Of a stretch of DNA of 64,000 bases, positions 21,991 to 35,701 are shown piece after piece; the stretch's first letter is position 1; each line of letters opens with the position of its first letter. A program made the translations under genes and the position numbers. A model generated the notes under the pieces. The model saw only the letters and a program-made list of their open reading frames with translations. It was not told the origin of the DNA and did not search any database. The stretch is from Chrysoperla carnea (lineage: Eukaryota; Arthropoda; Insecta; Neuroptera; Chrysopidae), in contig NC_058339.1 in assembly GCF_905475395.1 (NCBI RefSeq), positions 45,331,172 through 45,395,171 on the forward strand, written 5' to 3'.

Positions 21991-22639
21991 TTAAAGATGA
22001 TATTCCATTATTAAAAACTGGAGTGATTGATTTTCCTTTTTTGATTAGTGTATAATATTTATTTTTATGAACAGAAATTGGATACCAAGAACAAGACAGT
22101 CTTTAGGGATAAATTTTTCTAAAAACTAACCTATTATGTGGGTAAGACTTTACTCTTAAAGCAGTCAAGATAGTATATTTATTAAGGGTAGTTGACTCTC
22201 GCATTTTACGATTGTTGTTTACTCAAGGAATGTGAATTCATTGTAATTAAATTTATATTAAATTTATATGAATGATTTTTGAAAATATTTTTAATTTTTT
22301 TTTACCAAATTGTTTATTTGCAAACGACTTACGAGTAAAAAAACATCTCTTTTTTTTTTAAAAAACATAATCATGCCATTTGTCCATTATTCTGAATAAA
22401 AAAAAGGTTTTCTTTTCGATTGTTTCAATTGTTTCATAAAATTTTCGTTATTAAGTCTGTGGTGATTTTGTAATTATTTTAAAAAATTTGAAGATTCTGG
22501 ATTGTGATATTTCTGACCGGAATATTCCTTCAAATTGATAGTAAGCAGAAAGCTTTAAATATATGGAACGAAATAATTTGGTGATTTAATTAAACTAATC
22601 ATTGCAAACGAATTGACTTCAAACAAAAAAGCAGGAGGT

Positions 22640-23170
22640 TATAAATTCTGTATTTTTTTTTTAATGTGTGTTACCTTCATAACTTTCGATTGGTGCCGAA
22701 CCGATTTTGATGATTCTTTATCTATTTGAAAGCTGATACTTCCCGTGTGGTCCTATTTCATTTTGGCCCAGTTCTGACAGCGGCATCCATGAGAAAGCCA
22801 TAAAAGTCTTAAATTTGCATTAAGTATGCACGACAAGAGGGCGAATAACTCAATATCACGCCAACCGATTTCGATGATTTTTTTTTTGTGTACTTTAGTT
22901 GACAAATTAGTTAGTGTACTTCAGATTCACTAAAAATCACAAAATAAAAAAAACTTTACCAAAAAGAAAACCGACTTCAAAAGAAAATATTTTCCAAAAC
23001 AAATTAAAATGCACTAAAAAGGGGAAAAATAACGATCATATAATGTAGTTGAAATTATTTTATTTTTGGAGTCAGTGTCAACCAAGGTAATGTAGCATCT
23101 TGTTTAATAAGAAAGCTATGATGGGCTCTGCTCGCTACTGCTCACAAGTTTTTGACTTGGTTTCTGGAAT
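22640..23170 (+). repeat. dispersed repeat with AAACCGACTTCAAA motif
   Basis: It has two successive phrases of the type CCGATTTTGATGATTC and CCGATTTCGATGATTT, then GAAAACCGACTTCAAAAGAA, which I recognise as a motif common in insect interspersed repeats. After that come TTTGGAGTCAGTGTCAACCA and GCTCTGCTCGCTACTGCTCA. Poly-purine and poly-T runs break it up. No intact coding frame. Confidence 0.6.
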
Positions 23171-25635
23171 GATTGGTATAAAACCGTGAATCCTGAAAAC
23201 AATGTAAAAAATATACATATTTTTGAAATATGATTCTTTCCAAGAAATCAGATCAGAAGTTCATGGCTTTGGGGGACCAAAGCACATTCAATTCATCAAA
23301 TTTCTCATTCCAAACTAGATTCAAAAAGTATATAAATTATTCGTAGCTATCAGCACAAGAAAAAATAATTATCTTAAGAACTAACTTGAACTAAAAACCA
23401 TTTGCTGAAGATGTGCTTGAATTTATTTTCTTAAATTAAACAATTATTTCACATGTAAATGACTTTTGAGAAAACAATATGATTGCACAAATAATTGCAC
23501 ATTTTATTTCTCTCATTATCAAAAAAGTATATTATTTCTTATTATTGTAGTGTAACAAAAGTACAAAACTTTAAAATATAAATTATTATGAAATACAAAA
23601 TGGTATTAAGTTTTAGTTAACTTTTACGTTAATTTATTAAATTTAAATAATATTATGTTATATGCATCTGGTTGCTATATCATTTTAACTATACCGACAG
23701 TGTGTTGCACAAATTATTTGAAAATAAAGATTTGTTTGTATGAGTACAAATCCTCTGCAAAATGCCGCAGACCTTTCTATTTAACTGCAGCTAAACTTCT
23801 ATTCATCGGTTGAACCTTTGCATGTCAAGTTAAAACAATTTATCTACGCCTGTGAGATAAGAACTACCTTTCTAAATGCGGTGATGAATTCATTACTGCT
23901 CTTGTATCGTAATAAATTCATTGCCACACTCCAAAGTACTGTCCAAATGTAAACTTATTATAGCAACTTTTTTTAATGTTCAATTTTTTTTAAAAAGGTA
24001 AGAAAAATTTAAAATTACAATCTTTAGTTTTCACATTTTAGAGGCGTATTTTGTACGATGTTATAACGCATTATTAATGTAGTTTTACGATTGCCCAACT
24101 CATGCTACGCACTCGTAATGCAAACTTCGCACGCGTATAATAATAATGTTGCTACCTCGCAAGTATCGTAAATAACTATATTTACCTAAGCAACCAGTTA
24201 TATAAAAACGTTTAGGTTATTTCAGGAACTCAAGGACTCACTACAAATGTGTACCTACAAAGGTAGGTATAAAGACTCTACAATAGACGACTGCAATACT
24301 GTATGATTATCGTTCAACGATTCAAAATAGTGGTCCTTAGTGGAAAGTCTTTGAACTATTATCGTACAGCCATCTCAAGTCTACCTTAAGTATTGTGGGA
24401 TAGTTGAGTTCAGTCTTGTTTCAATTTATATACTAGCAGCTATTTAGTAAAATGACATGGCTATGACTAAGTCTTGCAATGGCAGAACTTTTGCAAGTTC
24501 TGTCATGTATGACTTATAGGCTTCGTGTTTTATACACGAAAGACTGCCAATTTATTCTCAACTCTTGAGGTTTATTTGTTTCAAGCCATCTGCGAGTTAA
24601 AAAAATGAAGCAAAAACTCGTTTGTTGTCTGTTGACATTAATTAGTTAGGCGCGCATGTTCCATTTGTACTTTCTTACACGTAGTGAACGAGCAAACTTT
24701 CGACTTTTAGATTTCAAAAGTTATCAAATCCTTTTTACCACATTGACAAAATCTATCGTATTCGCTCCGTGCATGATGTTTATTTCAGAGAGCTACCATA
24801 GTAACGACAAGCTTTACATTGAAAATTTAGAACTATTTTCTAATAAATTTGAATTAGTAATTATGTTCATTCTAATATAGCAAGTTTAATTTAAATAAAA
24901 CGCATGATTTATCGTAAATTTTTTAAGATGACAGCACTCCGATCGATTTAGCTCTCCCCTCTACCTACTAGTATCTTTGCCAATAATAGACAATATTGAG
25001 CTTTTTAATTCGTTACTTAACAAAAAAAATAACCTTTCATCATCGAGGAGAATGGTAACCACCGTTGAAAGCCATATATTGAGAGACAACTCACCGTAAA
25101 TGAAGTTTTTCAAAGATTTCACATGACCTTTGCTTAACCCGCAAAACTTACCAATTTTAATTTTGTGATACCTTGCACTTTTAACTTGCATTGTGTGCAC
25201 TGAAACTTAAAATTATCTATTTGATGTAATTGTTGTACATAGTTTTGTTATATATAACGTCACTTTGTGTTTTCAATTTGTACAAATTATAAGAGAAATT
25301 TGAAACAAGAGAAGTAAATAAGTTTTATCGAGTGTGGACGCATTTAAATGGGGTTAGTTCTGCAGTTAAATGAGCTTTATTGAATGTACAAAACTAATGT
25401 ATGGCTTGTTAGTTATTATTTTCAACTAAAAATGTGCCAACTAAGAAGATATTACTATTCTATTACATCATATACGAGAAAATTTAATCATGAAATTATT
25501 GGTATTTTTATGTCATACAGCTTGATCTGTAGCTTCTAAATTTCAATACTCTTAATGATTGTATCGATTTGAAGTTTTGAAAATATCCATACGTAAGTTT
25601 ATATTGGCTGTCCATGAAGCAGCTGTAAGGGTTTA
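23171..25635. other. AT-rich stretch without a supported gene
   Basis: An ATG-started 79-codon frame on the minus strand (24961-25200) has ordinary codon use, but no recognisable domain and no neighbouring exon. I would not call it a gene. A short hairpin, ATGGCAGAACTT...AAGTTCTGTCAT, lies near 24480-24507. Confidence 0.4.
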
Positions 25636-25934
25636 GGTTAGATTAGGTTATATTGATTTGTCCACGAAGGACACACTGATGGGCTATAGAGCTCATTGTG
25701 ATACCATATGTGTTTTATCACCTTTCCGCTGATAATTTAATTTATCAGCTCCTCAATTTCAGAGGCTGAGGGTACCTCCTTTCTTCCTTCATGCATATAC
25801 CATGCACTACACCAGCCCATCAAAACTATTAATTAATTTAATTTTGTTGCGACAGCAGGAATTGAAACCGCTACCCAAAGTATACCGCGGACGAAATTGG
25901 TTACGCCCTTACAAACTGAGCTAATAGGGCGACA
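25636..25934 (-). mobile_element. tRNA-derived SINE, copy 2 (near full length)
   Basis: On the minus strand it begins near 25934 with GTCGCCCTATTAGCTCAGTT, which contains a near-perfect A box TTAGCTCAGTTTG. About 50 nt later comes a degenerate B box GGTTTCAATTCC. A tRNA-unrelated body follows (AATTAATAGTTTTGATGGGC, TGCATGAAGGA, CCTCAGCCTCTGAAATTGAG, ATTATCAGCGGAAAGGTGA, GTGTCCTTCGTGGACAAATC). The 3' tail is ATATAACCTAATCTAACCTAA. The tail resembles the insect telomere unit but is only a short SINE tail. Copy 1 is at 1684-1928. Pol III-transcribed and non-autonomous by family knowledge. Confidence 0.82.
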
Positions 25935-27179
25935 AAATATCCATAATTCTGATGATATGACTATTTGCATCGACAAGGTAGAATTTTTAATTTTGTAAAA
26001 GCGATAGAATGAGAAATATCGAGACAGGGCAGATTTTTCTTTAAAGTCGACAATTTATTGAAATCATTTGGTTATAGTCCAATTTGTAAGACCATTTGTA
26101 GTTAGAACTTTCACCTATTTTAAAGAAACAAGGATTCATTTTCAATTTTATGAAGGATAATAATATATTATCCTAATAATACTAGTCATAACTCTTTGCA
26201 TATACTAAAAAGTTTCTCAGAGTATAATATCTCAAATTAACTTCTTGTTAGAAAGTTATTGCTTTCATTCCGAAAAAAGATATCGAAAATTTATTTGTGT
26301 GACTTGAATGGTGTGAATATATTGGTGGTTGTGAATTTTTTGTCGTATAGTAAATGTATAATTAAAATTATCCGGTTAACACCAATTAACTATCGGCTCA
26401 ATCCCCAAATTTATTGATACGAGGCTGGCTGTATGTATAATTGATGTCTTTCTATTGGAAATCTAAGTGAATCGTAGGTTTTTTTTTATGGGGAAACACA
26501 TATAATTTACCCAAATAATCCTTTGTAACGGGTAATTTTTACCCGCATGTGGCATGTGTTTTTAATATTTATTTATCAGGAAATTAATAATCTGACATTT
26601 AAAGTCCATATCTGCCACGCCTTGTTTAATATTATTACACGTAACTATACATGTCTCACCAAATATGAGGAAATATGTTTGTATCTCTAACGTTACTGGG
26701 AAAGTTTGTGAAGGTAGCAATGTGGTTATAGAATAACTACTAATTCTAACAAAAGTGTCATCAAGTTCTCTTTGAGTTTGATCATCTAACTATAAATTCA
26801 GACACAACTAACTAAACACTTCTCACAGCGTGTACAAGACATATCACCGGATATTTGAAGAATGCTAGCTTGTTATAGGTTTGATTTTTAGAATTGAATA
26901 TAGAAGTTGAAAGCATAAATTATTTTTGGCAGATGTTGAATAAAGAGATGCATATTTAGAAACCATAGACATATTTAATGAAATAAAATATGTAAGAATG
27001 AATTCAAATGTAAGAATCAATTGTCTAAGAAAAAATAGCAAACTCTTTTAATAGTTTTGTCATTCCCTGGACCACTGCTGTTTTTTCTTAAATTTAAGCC
27101 TACTTATAATTCCTATAATGATTGTTAGGGATTTTCCCAATAGGTACCAGCACCAACTTAACTTAGCCAGTTTACACTA
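25935..27179. other. AT-rich stretch, nothing identified
   Basis: No coding region, RNA gene or clear repeat was recognised on either strand. Confidence 0.4.
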
Positions 27180-27795
27180 AAACGGGATGACCATTTTGGG
27201 GGCTTGTATTCAGTTCTGTTTTCTTTATCGTTGGTATAAACGGCGATCAGATCGTAATTACAATTTCAAAAATAATAATTTGGCAAAAACTTCATACAAA
27301 TAGAAAAAAAAATTTGGAAAACGGTTGACCCTGCAGGTCATCCCTGTAACTTAAGCGATCATCCCCGCTAAGTATCGCGATAACTTTAGAATGAATAAAC
27401 CGATTTTCACGCGGTTGGTGACATTCGACGCAGTTTTTGAAGCTTCATGAAGAATCTTTAAGTTTCAATTGATAAAACAAAAAATTTTGAGATTATTCCG
27501 AAAAAACGCTTTTTTGGGTTTTCTTTCGTCAACGATAACTCACGAACGAATCAACCGCACTGGTGGTGATCGACGTGGTTTTTTGATGTTGATAGCTGAT
27601 TAGTTTTTGGAATTGATCGATACAGCCGTTTAAAAGTTATTCAAAAAAAACCACTTAAAAAAAATTTTTTAATTTCTCGAAATCTATCGGTCCAAATAGG
27701 CCTCAAAATCTAAGTTTGGTCAAGCCCTTTCGAATGTCACCAACCGCGATCAAATCGAACAAGCCGTTCAAAAGTTATGAGAGGTTTACATACAT

Positions 27796-27841
<46 letters not shown>

Positions 27842-27985
27842 ATACATACAGCCATACAGACACCCTCGCGGAAGCAGTCAGGGAAGCTTCCTGACACCTT
27901 AAAACGTCGAGATCTGATGAAAACTCGATTTTGGCAAAACGGGGTGAAAACAATAACTTCCCTATTTTCTTAGCGGGAAGTTAAA
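27180..27985 (+). repeat. retroelement-like repeat carrying a (CA)n microsatellite
   Basis: It contains repeated phrases of the type GCCGTT.AAAAGTTAT (twice) and CACCAACCGCGATCAAATCG, then a (CA)n run at 27797-27839. After that come CATACAGACACCCTCGCGG, AACTCGATTTTGGCAAAACG and a 3' end CGGGAAGTTAAAAA. The composition is less AT-rich than its surroundings. The 85-codon open frame across the CA run is a His-Thr artefact. Likely the 3' part of a decayed LINE-type element. Confidence 0.6.
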
Positions 27986-28259
27986 AATACGGAATCTTAA
28001 ACTAGCTCTTGACCGTCTTTTTACTTTTTGATTTCAGGAGTTTCACAATCAAATTAGCCATTTTGACAGCTTGTATTTGGAATAAGAAATGAAACTAACA
28101 TTTATTTTATATATAGCATTTCATTGTAAAGCCACCTATAAACTATCCTTGTAAATTTTATTGTAAATTCAACTATACAAAAGCTATTATTTCCCTCTAT
28201 GATTATAGACAAATACTATTTTTGTAATGCCATCTATTATTATAAATAAAAACTGCTCA

Positions 28260-28436
28260 AATCCGGGTTTTTTATTATTAGATTATTATTTTTAAGTTTT
28301 TATTTATTTTTTTATTAGTGTTATAGTGCCATTAGTAATACTATTGCGGTATATGAGATGCAGCTTGCTAACATACCGACAGCCTAGTCTTAGTAATAGG
28401 GTCCCGTTGAATACTCTTTGGGTACGGAATCCTAAC
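28260..28436 (+). repeat. dispersed repeat ending in the GGGTCCCGTT...GGGTACGGAA motif
   Basis: The end TTAGTAATAGGGTCCCGTTG, followed by CTCTTTGGGTACGGAATCCT, is a motif I recognise from very common arthropod interspersed repeats. It is preceded by TATGAGATGCAGC and CATACCGACAG, matching the usual order ('gagatacagcc', 'acggacag'). Diverged and non-coding. Confidence 0.7.
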
Positions 28437-31400
28437 AAGTGTTAAATCAGTTATTTCAAAACACGTGAATGTTTCAAAGTATATGTGAACGTGAAAATTT
28501 TAAGAGTGGGTTAGGAATGTATTATAAAGAAATTCAAACAAAGAATTCTGAATTAAGCAAAAGGCACTAAAACTATAGTTCTTAATAATTAAATCAGCTT
28601 TAATGTTTAAGTTTATTTAATCATATTTCTAACATGTTTTTAAAATCGGGACATCTATATATGGAATCACAAAAGTAATTAATTAGTTAGATAGTTATTA
28701 GAGAACTAAAGATTCTATAAAATAACTTATATGTGGGAAATCTACATACTTTTTAAACTGGTTTTAAAACTTAATTGAGAAAATATTTTTAGGAAAGATG
28801 AATTACAACCACATTCACACTCTGTACAAAAGAAAATAATACCAGTAAACGAATATTTTATTACGTCACAATACCTGATTGTATAATAAACTAGGACATT
28901 TTGCTTGTATAAAGACAATAAATTGTAAGAGAAGAATTATATATTTTATCAAGGATCATAATACTTACTAAGGGATCAACAATAAGGGAAGTGATGGTTA
29001 TTTTTCCCTTATCTTATCATAACAACAAATTGTGTATATTGTATCGAATGGTGCTGCCAACCATATTTAGAAGGCTTTTACTTCATATTTACTCGTATAC
29101 ATGGAGCCAGGCCTGTCAAATTCGCCTTGTAATTATGTTTTTGAAAGACTTACTATTTTAGATAATTACTTAATTTTGACCATTTGACCTTTAACATGTC
29201 AAAGCAAGTTTTTTAGTTGTGAATTATCAAACGGAAATCCATATTTTTAACGTTGTTTTGCTTAAAGACCAGAAACCTTTTCACTACAGATATATTTTCA
29301 CAACCTGGGTCAAAATAATCTCTAGAAGTGAGTTTGATCCTTAAATCACTTCAAATGTTTTGAGTATCTCACTTTTTCGTATGCATGCTATATTTTTAGA
29401 ATATCATTTTGAAAATTGCAAAATATTATGTGCTAATAACACAATCGTTGAAATATATTTTGATATAAACAATGATTACTAAATATTTGAATTGGCGTGA
29501 CTTGGCCTCCAAACTTCTAGAGATCATTTTGACTGAAATAACTTTTGGGTCATACTCAAGCTTGTGTCTTCACCAATTTTTATTGGGCTCATATGTATAA
29601 TTTTATCTGCACATTTCATACATTATCACGCCATTATCACGTATTTTTAGAAACTCTTTTTGAAAATTTCACTCGCTTTGAAGGTTCTTCATAATAACTT
29701 TGTCAATATATGAAGTCTCTCTTGAGAATCTCGAAAAATTTGCTTGCCCATAATAGGTATAAGAACAAACTTGGCTATGTAAAATAATGATTGGCAGCAT
29801 GAAATAATATGAATGAACAACGCCACAGAAAATTGATATTTTACATTCCCATTTCACCAATTAAAGAATCAGTTTCAAAGAAAATTAAAGTAAGTAATTA
29901 TAAAGTTTCTCTTCATGAACTTTATAAAATCGTATATATATATATGAAATCGAGTAAGTGCATTCTCAACTGTTATCTAAAAGGTCTAGTTTATTAGCAA
30001 GAGAATTTCATATTTTTTATATGTGTATAATTCTACAAATATTTCTCAGAAAAATCTATATGCATTTATTAGGAAAATGGTGCCTTCACCGTATCTACGC
30101 TCAAAACTATATCGTACCAATTCTAGATTTTCCTCAAAATCGTATTTTTTAGACCTAATTACAATTAGTGTTTCTTTTGGTATGCTAGTAATTTCTTCTA
30201 TATTAGTCTATATGAGTATTATAGAAGAAATATAGATTGTTTTCTGGAAAATTGGCAAAGTGGTACAATTTAAATGGATCAGCGATATAGCTCTACTCTT
30301 CTTTATATATTATAATCAGTTTGAGATAAATTGAGGGCATCTGTTAACTAACTTTCAGCATGTTTTCGACACTAACGCGAAAATTTGGATAAAACTAGAG
30401 CGATACTGAAGAGTGTAACGCTTAGAAATATTGATGCTCCGAACAAAATTCAGGTACAAAAATTTCCATTTGTGCTTCGGTCTCTATAACTCTTCTTATA
30501 AGCCGCAAGAACTTAAAAAAAAAAAAATTAATGAAGTGTAAAAAAATGAATTGTAAAAATAATTAACAACTTGTTTGAAAAATTTCTTCGTCAACATTGC
30601 TTTTGGGTTTGAGTATGAAGTAAGAGAAAACATAAGCATCAATATTTTCATCAACTATAAAGATAAGATTCAAAATTTATTAATAGCCTCAAATATTAGG
30701 TCCTTTGTTTTTAATTTCATACCAAACCAATTCACTAATATTAAGGAAGTATAAGGGGTTAAAGTCGCTTTGAAACATAAAATTTATAAAAATTTCAATT
30801 TCGAAAGCCCGAGCATAACCTTTTTCAATATTTGTATAGGAATTACAAACAGCCTGTATAATAATAAGCTAAAAAATTGAATTTTTTTTTATATAATTTT
30901 TTCCCAGATATTTGAGGATTATTAGACTTATTACAAGTCATTATAGAAAATATACGGAATCTTCGAATGTTGGAGATGATATTCTTTAATGTACAGAATT
31001 TTTTTTGATACAAAAAGGAAATCTAGTTGATTTACGTATATGTTTTAAAAAAATCTAATTTGTTAAGTTAAATATTTTCTTTTATACATACACACACATT
31101 TCCACACAAAAATAAAGCCGCAGTAAACGCACACAAGTACACAGGAAACCATTTCCTATTTTATCAAGTTATAAATCAAAGTTTCATTAAATATATTTTC
31201 TTTTTTTTAAAGAAAGATATTTTCATTTTCATACAGAAGAAATCGTTTATAAGGATATCAAAAATAATTACAATGTAGTAGGTATAAAATTGTTTGCAAA
31301 ATATTATAATTCTAGAATCCTATAGTTAAATTTAAAACTTTTCGTATGAAAGCTAAAAAATTTTACCGTGTCCTGTACGTACTGACTTCCAGATACTGAC

Positions 31401-32020
31401 ATCAAACATTGTTATTGGAGGAGGGATCAAACTTTTTACAGGCTTTATTTTATTTGCTGTGGGCCAGTTTTTTTTAACTAATCATTTTTTAACAATCTTT
31501 CACAAAAATATCACATTAATTGATTGGTCTATATGTATATCCGCTTCAAAACACAATTTTGAAGTAGTATGACAACTATTGGGGACCGCCGAAAAACAAT
31601 GGCGCTTTGTTTTTGTGCCATACAACGTCAACCAGCGTAAAAACGAATTGAAATTGTCAACGTTTCCAAGTTGATTTAAAACAATTATTTTAATAACACA
31701 CTTTTAGCACGCTTTGTATATTATACAACGTAAGTATACCCCGCCCAGGACTTAGAATCACTTAGTTTGCCAGAATACTATTGAATTAATGATATTTTTA
31801 AAATTTCTTTTCTTCCCCGTGTGGGACGAAAATATTTGTTTAATCCCTCCCTGGGTCCAAATTTACATGGGTATGTCTATATTCGACAAGCAAACATGCG
31901 TTGATTTCATTGACACATAATACAGTATAAGATAATGTCCATATGAACGATTTTCACTGCATATACAAAAAGAAAATGTATAAAAAATTACAAACAAATT
32001 TTCATTCCTGTTTTTAATTT

Positions 32021-32024
<4 letters not shown>
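28437..32024. other. AT-rich stretch with minor repeats
   Basis: No gene was identified. Overlapping short frames at 29809-30235 are not supported by any motif. A fragment near 30412-30455 (GTAACGCTTAGAAATATTGA...) belongs to the repeat family described at 37297-37680. Confidence 0.4.

Positions 32025-32070
<46 letters not shown>
32025..32070. repeat. (TA)n microsatellite
   Basis: About 46 bp of pure TA dinucleotides, followed by an interrupted extension to about 32086. The minus-strand frame of alternating Ile-Tyr that crosses it is an artefact. Confidence 0.92.
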
Positions 32071-32074
<4 letters not shown>

Positions 32075-32750
32075 AATATATATATCGCACGATATGATTA
32101 TCATATTTTTTGCTATTGATATCCTGCTGGTAAAATTTTTTATTTACGCTTACAAAAATATTTGAAACAAATCAAATATGAATCAAGTTGACTTTCTAAA
32201 AACATATTACATGGAGGGGTGACATAATCTGAAAAAAATTTGACACAGATTTCTTATTTATTTATTTTTCATTCTTCTTTCATCAAATTCTCATTGTATT
32301 TTACCCCAAAGAATATAGTCAAATAAACGAAAATCGCATCTGTAGCTGAATTTTGACGTTCTTAATCGTATAAAAACTTATGCCCGGTGTGAAAACTGGT
32401 TTACATTAGATCAGTCATTGAGTTTCATATAATTTCGAAACTGAAGTCTGATTCACGTTAAGCTTGTAATCTAGTCATTTATTAATAAAGTGCCACCACT
32501 CTCAATATTTAAGACAAGTGCCATCAATCCTTACTGCATCTTGATGCTAGCTTGCACTTACCAAGTGTGAACTTATTGCTTTAAAATTAATTTGTTGAAT
32601 TTGCTAAATAACTCACCTCAGAAGGTAAACGTTTATGTACTAAATAATTGACTCAATGTGAACCAGGCGTAATTAACTACAAGCACATGCCAAAAAAATT
32701 TCAGGTAAAATGACCCACCAGGAATCATGTTGACAATGATGCTCCTATGT

Positions 32751-33199
32751 GTAAAAGTAAGTTAAAGCACTATGGCGTCAGGTTACCGCGACACAGTGTG
32801 AGAAATGACTATTACACTTCTGGGTTTCTCAGCCCTGCACCAGCAAATATATACGGCGTTGCTGGATACTAACTTTGCATAAGTATTCGAAGCGAATTTC
32901 ATACATGCTTTACAGAAATTAATCCGATACCGAAGTTACCGGATTTATTTCTGTACGGTATTTATGAAGTTAAAAAAATTTTTTGATCTCCCTTCAATTT
33001 CCGAAGTTGTAGTTGATTTATTTCTGTACGGCATTCATATAATTCGCTTTGAATACTTTATGCATAGTTAGTATCCAGCAACGCCATACGTTTTTTTGGT
33101 ACAGAGGTGAGACACCAAGGGGTGTGACATTCAATTTTCACCTGCACTTCACTCTGTAACACGCAAAACTGACGCCCTGGTGCCTAAACTTACTTTTAC
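32751..33199. mobile_element. 449-bp element made almost entirely of long TIRs
   Basis: The left end GTAAAAGTAAGTTAAAGCAC pairs with a right end which in reverse complement is GTAAAAGTAAGTTTAGGCAC. The arms run for about 200 bp each. The best-conserved part is GGCGTTGCTGGATACTAACT (32852 onward), repeated in reverse near 33070-33090. Both arms end near a central AAATTTTTTT tract. A smaller internal hairpin (CAGAAAT...ATTTCTG) is nested in the left arm. No coding capacity and no convincing target duplication. Confidence 0.83.
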
Positions 33200-35365
33200 T
33201 GATCAAAATGGCGTTCCCAATAATAGAGAACCTGCATTAACTTTTTTTACACAAATTCATATATAAATGGAAGAATAATTCATCTAAAATATATTGAAGT
33301 ATTTTTTTTTAGTTAAAAATTGCATTTTTATTAATTGTTAATGAGTTTGTGCTCAAATTAGTAAAGTATAATAATTATTTTTATTATTGTTCAAATATAA
33401 AATTATTATATAAAACACATTTTGTTTTTATCAAAAGAAAAATCCAACTTGAAAGAAGCACAATAAACTTAATAAATAAAAAATAAAATAAATTTCCTTA
33501 CAGTTACAGTTAGTCACAGTTGTATAATCTGTATGTGTACCAGTAGTGACATCATCAATGATAAAATTGGCATTAATCCAAAAAGTATATGAATTGTAAC
33601 AGTGAATAAAAGTAATAAAAATTGAACTTTTACAAGTAAAAAGGATATAATATTTATAATACTAAAAAAAAAAAAAACTCATAAAGAATGTATAATCTCT
33701 AGAGACCAGACCACAAATTTTCTGTTTAAGTAAATTTTTTAATCAATTAATAAATTAAAACAATATTTATTTTCTACTTTACACATGATAAATGCCTATT
33801 TACATGGATATGATAAATATTTACATATAATGAAAATATATTGGTACGTTGAACTAAATAGAGTATCAAGTCTCATATCTTCAGATTCTACGACTTCGGT
33901 ATTTATGATGTCTAAAATGATTTAAGAACATAGCATAAAAATTATATAACTGGTGTAAAACATTTTATTCAGCTATTTATCAGAGGCTTTAATCAACCGA
34001 GACAATCCAAATTTTATTTTCAAGCATAATAGCAAGCTTAATAAACGGTGATTGTTTTTAGTAATCCTCGGAAATGGCTCAGGTAGGCATATTTTACGGC
34101 AAAGCTTTATGTTTGAATTGTGATGAGCAATATTCTGGATCAGTCATCAACTTATCGACCTTAAATCTTATTCAGGATGGTTTAAGGTCTGATGTTCGTC
34201 ATTGTTAGAAGATAGGCATTCGAGCTAAAGGTAGGAATACTACATAATTTTCGTAAGTATTTTTTCGAAAATCAAATAAGTTTGGCTAACGGTAACGTCG
34301 AAGTTCTACCCGTCCCTGATTTGATCATTCCATTATCAGTTTGCGAATATTTATATAGAATTTTCCTTTAATTAATGTTTGAAATAAGAGATATATTAGA
34401 TAGATAAAAAGTTGATTTTCAAAAAAAGCTTCCAAAAAAAATGTTTGGGTTCTTAGTTATAAAAATCAACTTTTTAATTAAATTTTTACCTCTTCTGATT
34501 TCTGAACAAGAGTTCTTAAACGATTTTGAAGCCAAACTTCAAGGCTACATTTCAAAAATAATAAAAATACAATTTAATTGACTTTTCAAGCTGAATTAAT
34601 GTGCCTAACTCTCGAAACCAAACAATTTAGGTGTACAATTTTATCCAGTAATGTTAATTTTTTGTAAAAGAGAGAGATATTAAGTAGTAAGAGATACCCG
34701 CTGTACTTAGACTTCTTGTTGCCTTGCTTAATACATGTTCTCGGGAGCAGGGATCATGTTATAGATACATATTATTTAATATTATTAAATTGATTTGACT
34801 AAAATTGCAAAGGTATCGAAATTTCATAAAATCAAAGCATCATTTGTTAGGGGGTTATCACGTGATGAAATTTGAAACGTAATTTGAAAGAAATTTGAAA
34901 GACATTTGAAACGTAAGGATATATATCCGATATCGTACAGTCATACAACTTTTGATTTCGATTTGCAGGATAAAAACCATTACTTGCAATCAGAAAGTAA
35001 AAAAGGCAAACAAATTTTAAAAGAAGAAGTATATTTGGGTTTGTTTCCGTTTTTTTTCTACTTGTTTTTGAAACTACTTCATCTTTTATTATATAGAATA
35101 GATAGTAGTTAATATAAAAGTGAAAAAAACAAAAAAAAAGAACACTTACTATTTGATAAATAAAAATTTAGTGAATTATACTTAATAAAAGCAAATTCAA
35201 TCGCATTGTCTAGACGAAGATTTAGTAGATTTTATTTTGTAAGAAAATTAAAAAAGTTTAGTTTTCTGGCGAAAATTAAATGTTACAGTTTTTTAATTTG
35301 ATGTATAAAATGATGTTTGAAAATTACTCGGTATATTTATAGAGATATTTATAGAACACATAAAA
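33200..35365. other. AT-rich stretch without a supported gene
   Basis: No coding or RNA gene was recognised. A 68-codon plus-strand frame at 34906-35112 ends in a Phe/Leu-rich run and has no recognisable domain. Confidence 0.4.
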
Positions 35366-35371
35366 TTTATT
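35366..35371 (-). terminator. possible polyadenylation signal of the serpin gene
   Basis: This is the nearest canonical AATAAA on the minus strand beyond the serpin stop codon, about 330 nt downstream. A TATAAA variant lies closer (35510-35515). Which one is used cannot be told from the sequence. Confidence 0.3.
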
Positions 35372-35701
35372 TACTGACGTTATATCACAATAGGATTTAG
35401 CTCGAATCAAAATGCCAACTTTTTTTAAATAAGCAGATTTTGATTTCCCTTTTCTGTACCTTAATCAACCAGATAAAAAATAACAAAAAAAGAGTTATAT
35501 AAGTAAAATTTTTATAATGAGCAAAGTTTAAAAAATCTAATTTGTCCAAATTCGTTATCATTTTTTGTTTGTCTTATTCTTGCACAAAAATTCTAGTATC
35601 TACATATTGTATATCTTGATTGCCGAAGAAAAAGTTGAAAATAAGACGATTTGTTTGCGTAAAATTTAGTATACTATTACATAATAGCTCATAAATAAAT
35701 T

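Noticed and set aside
24961..25200. 79-codon minus-strand frame as a gene
   Set aside because: It has an ATG and unremarkable codon use but no known domain, no splice context and no neighbour. It is not enough in a window with many chance frames.
27716..27973. His-Thr repeat protein
   Set aside because: It is the translation of a CA microsatellite inside a dispersed repeat.
31863..32090. Ile-Tyr repeat protein
   Set aside because: It is the translation of a TA microsatellite.
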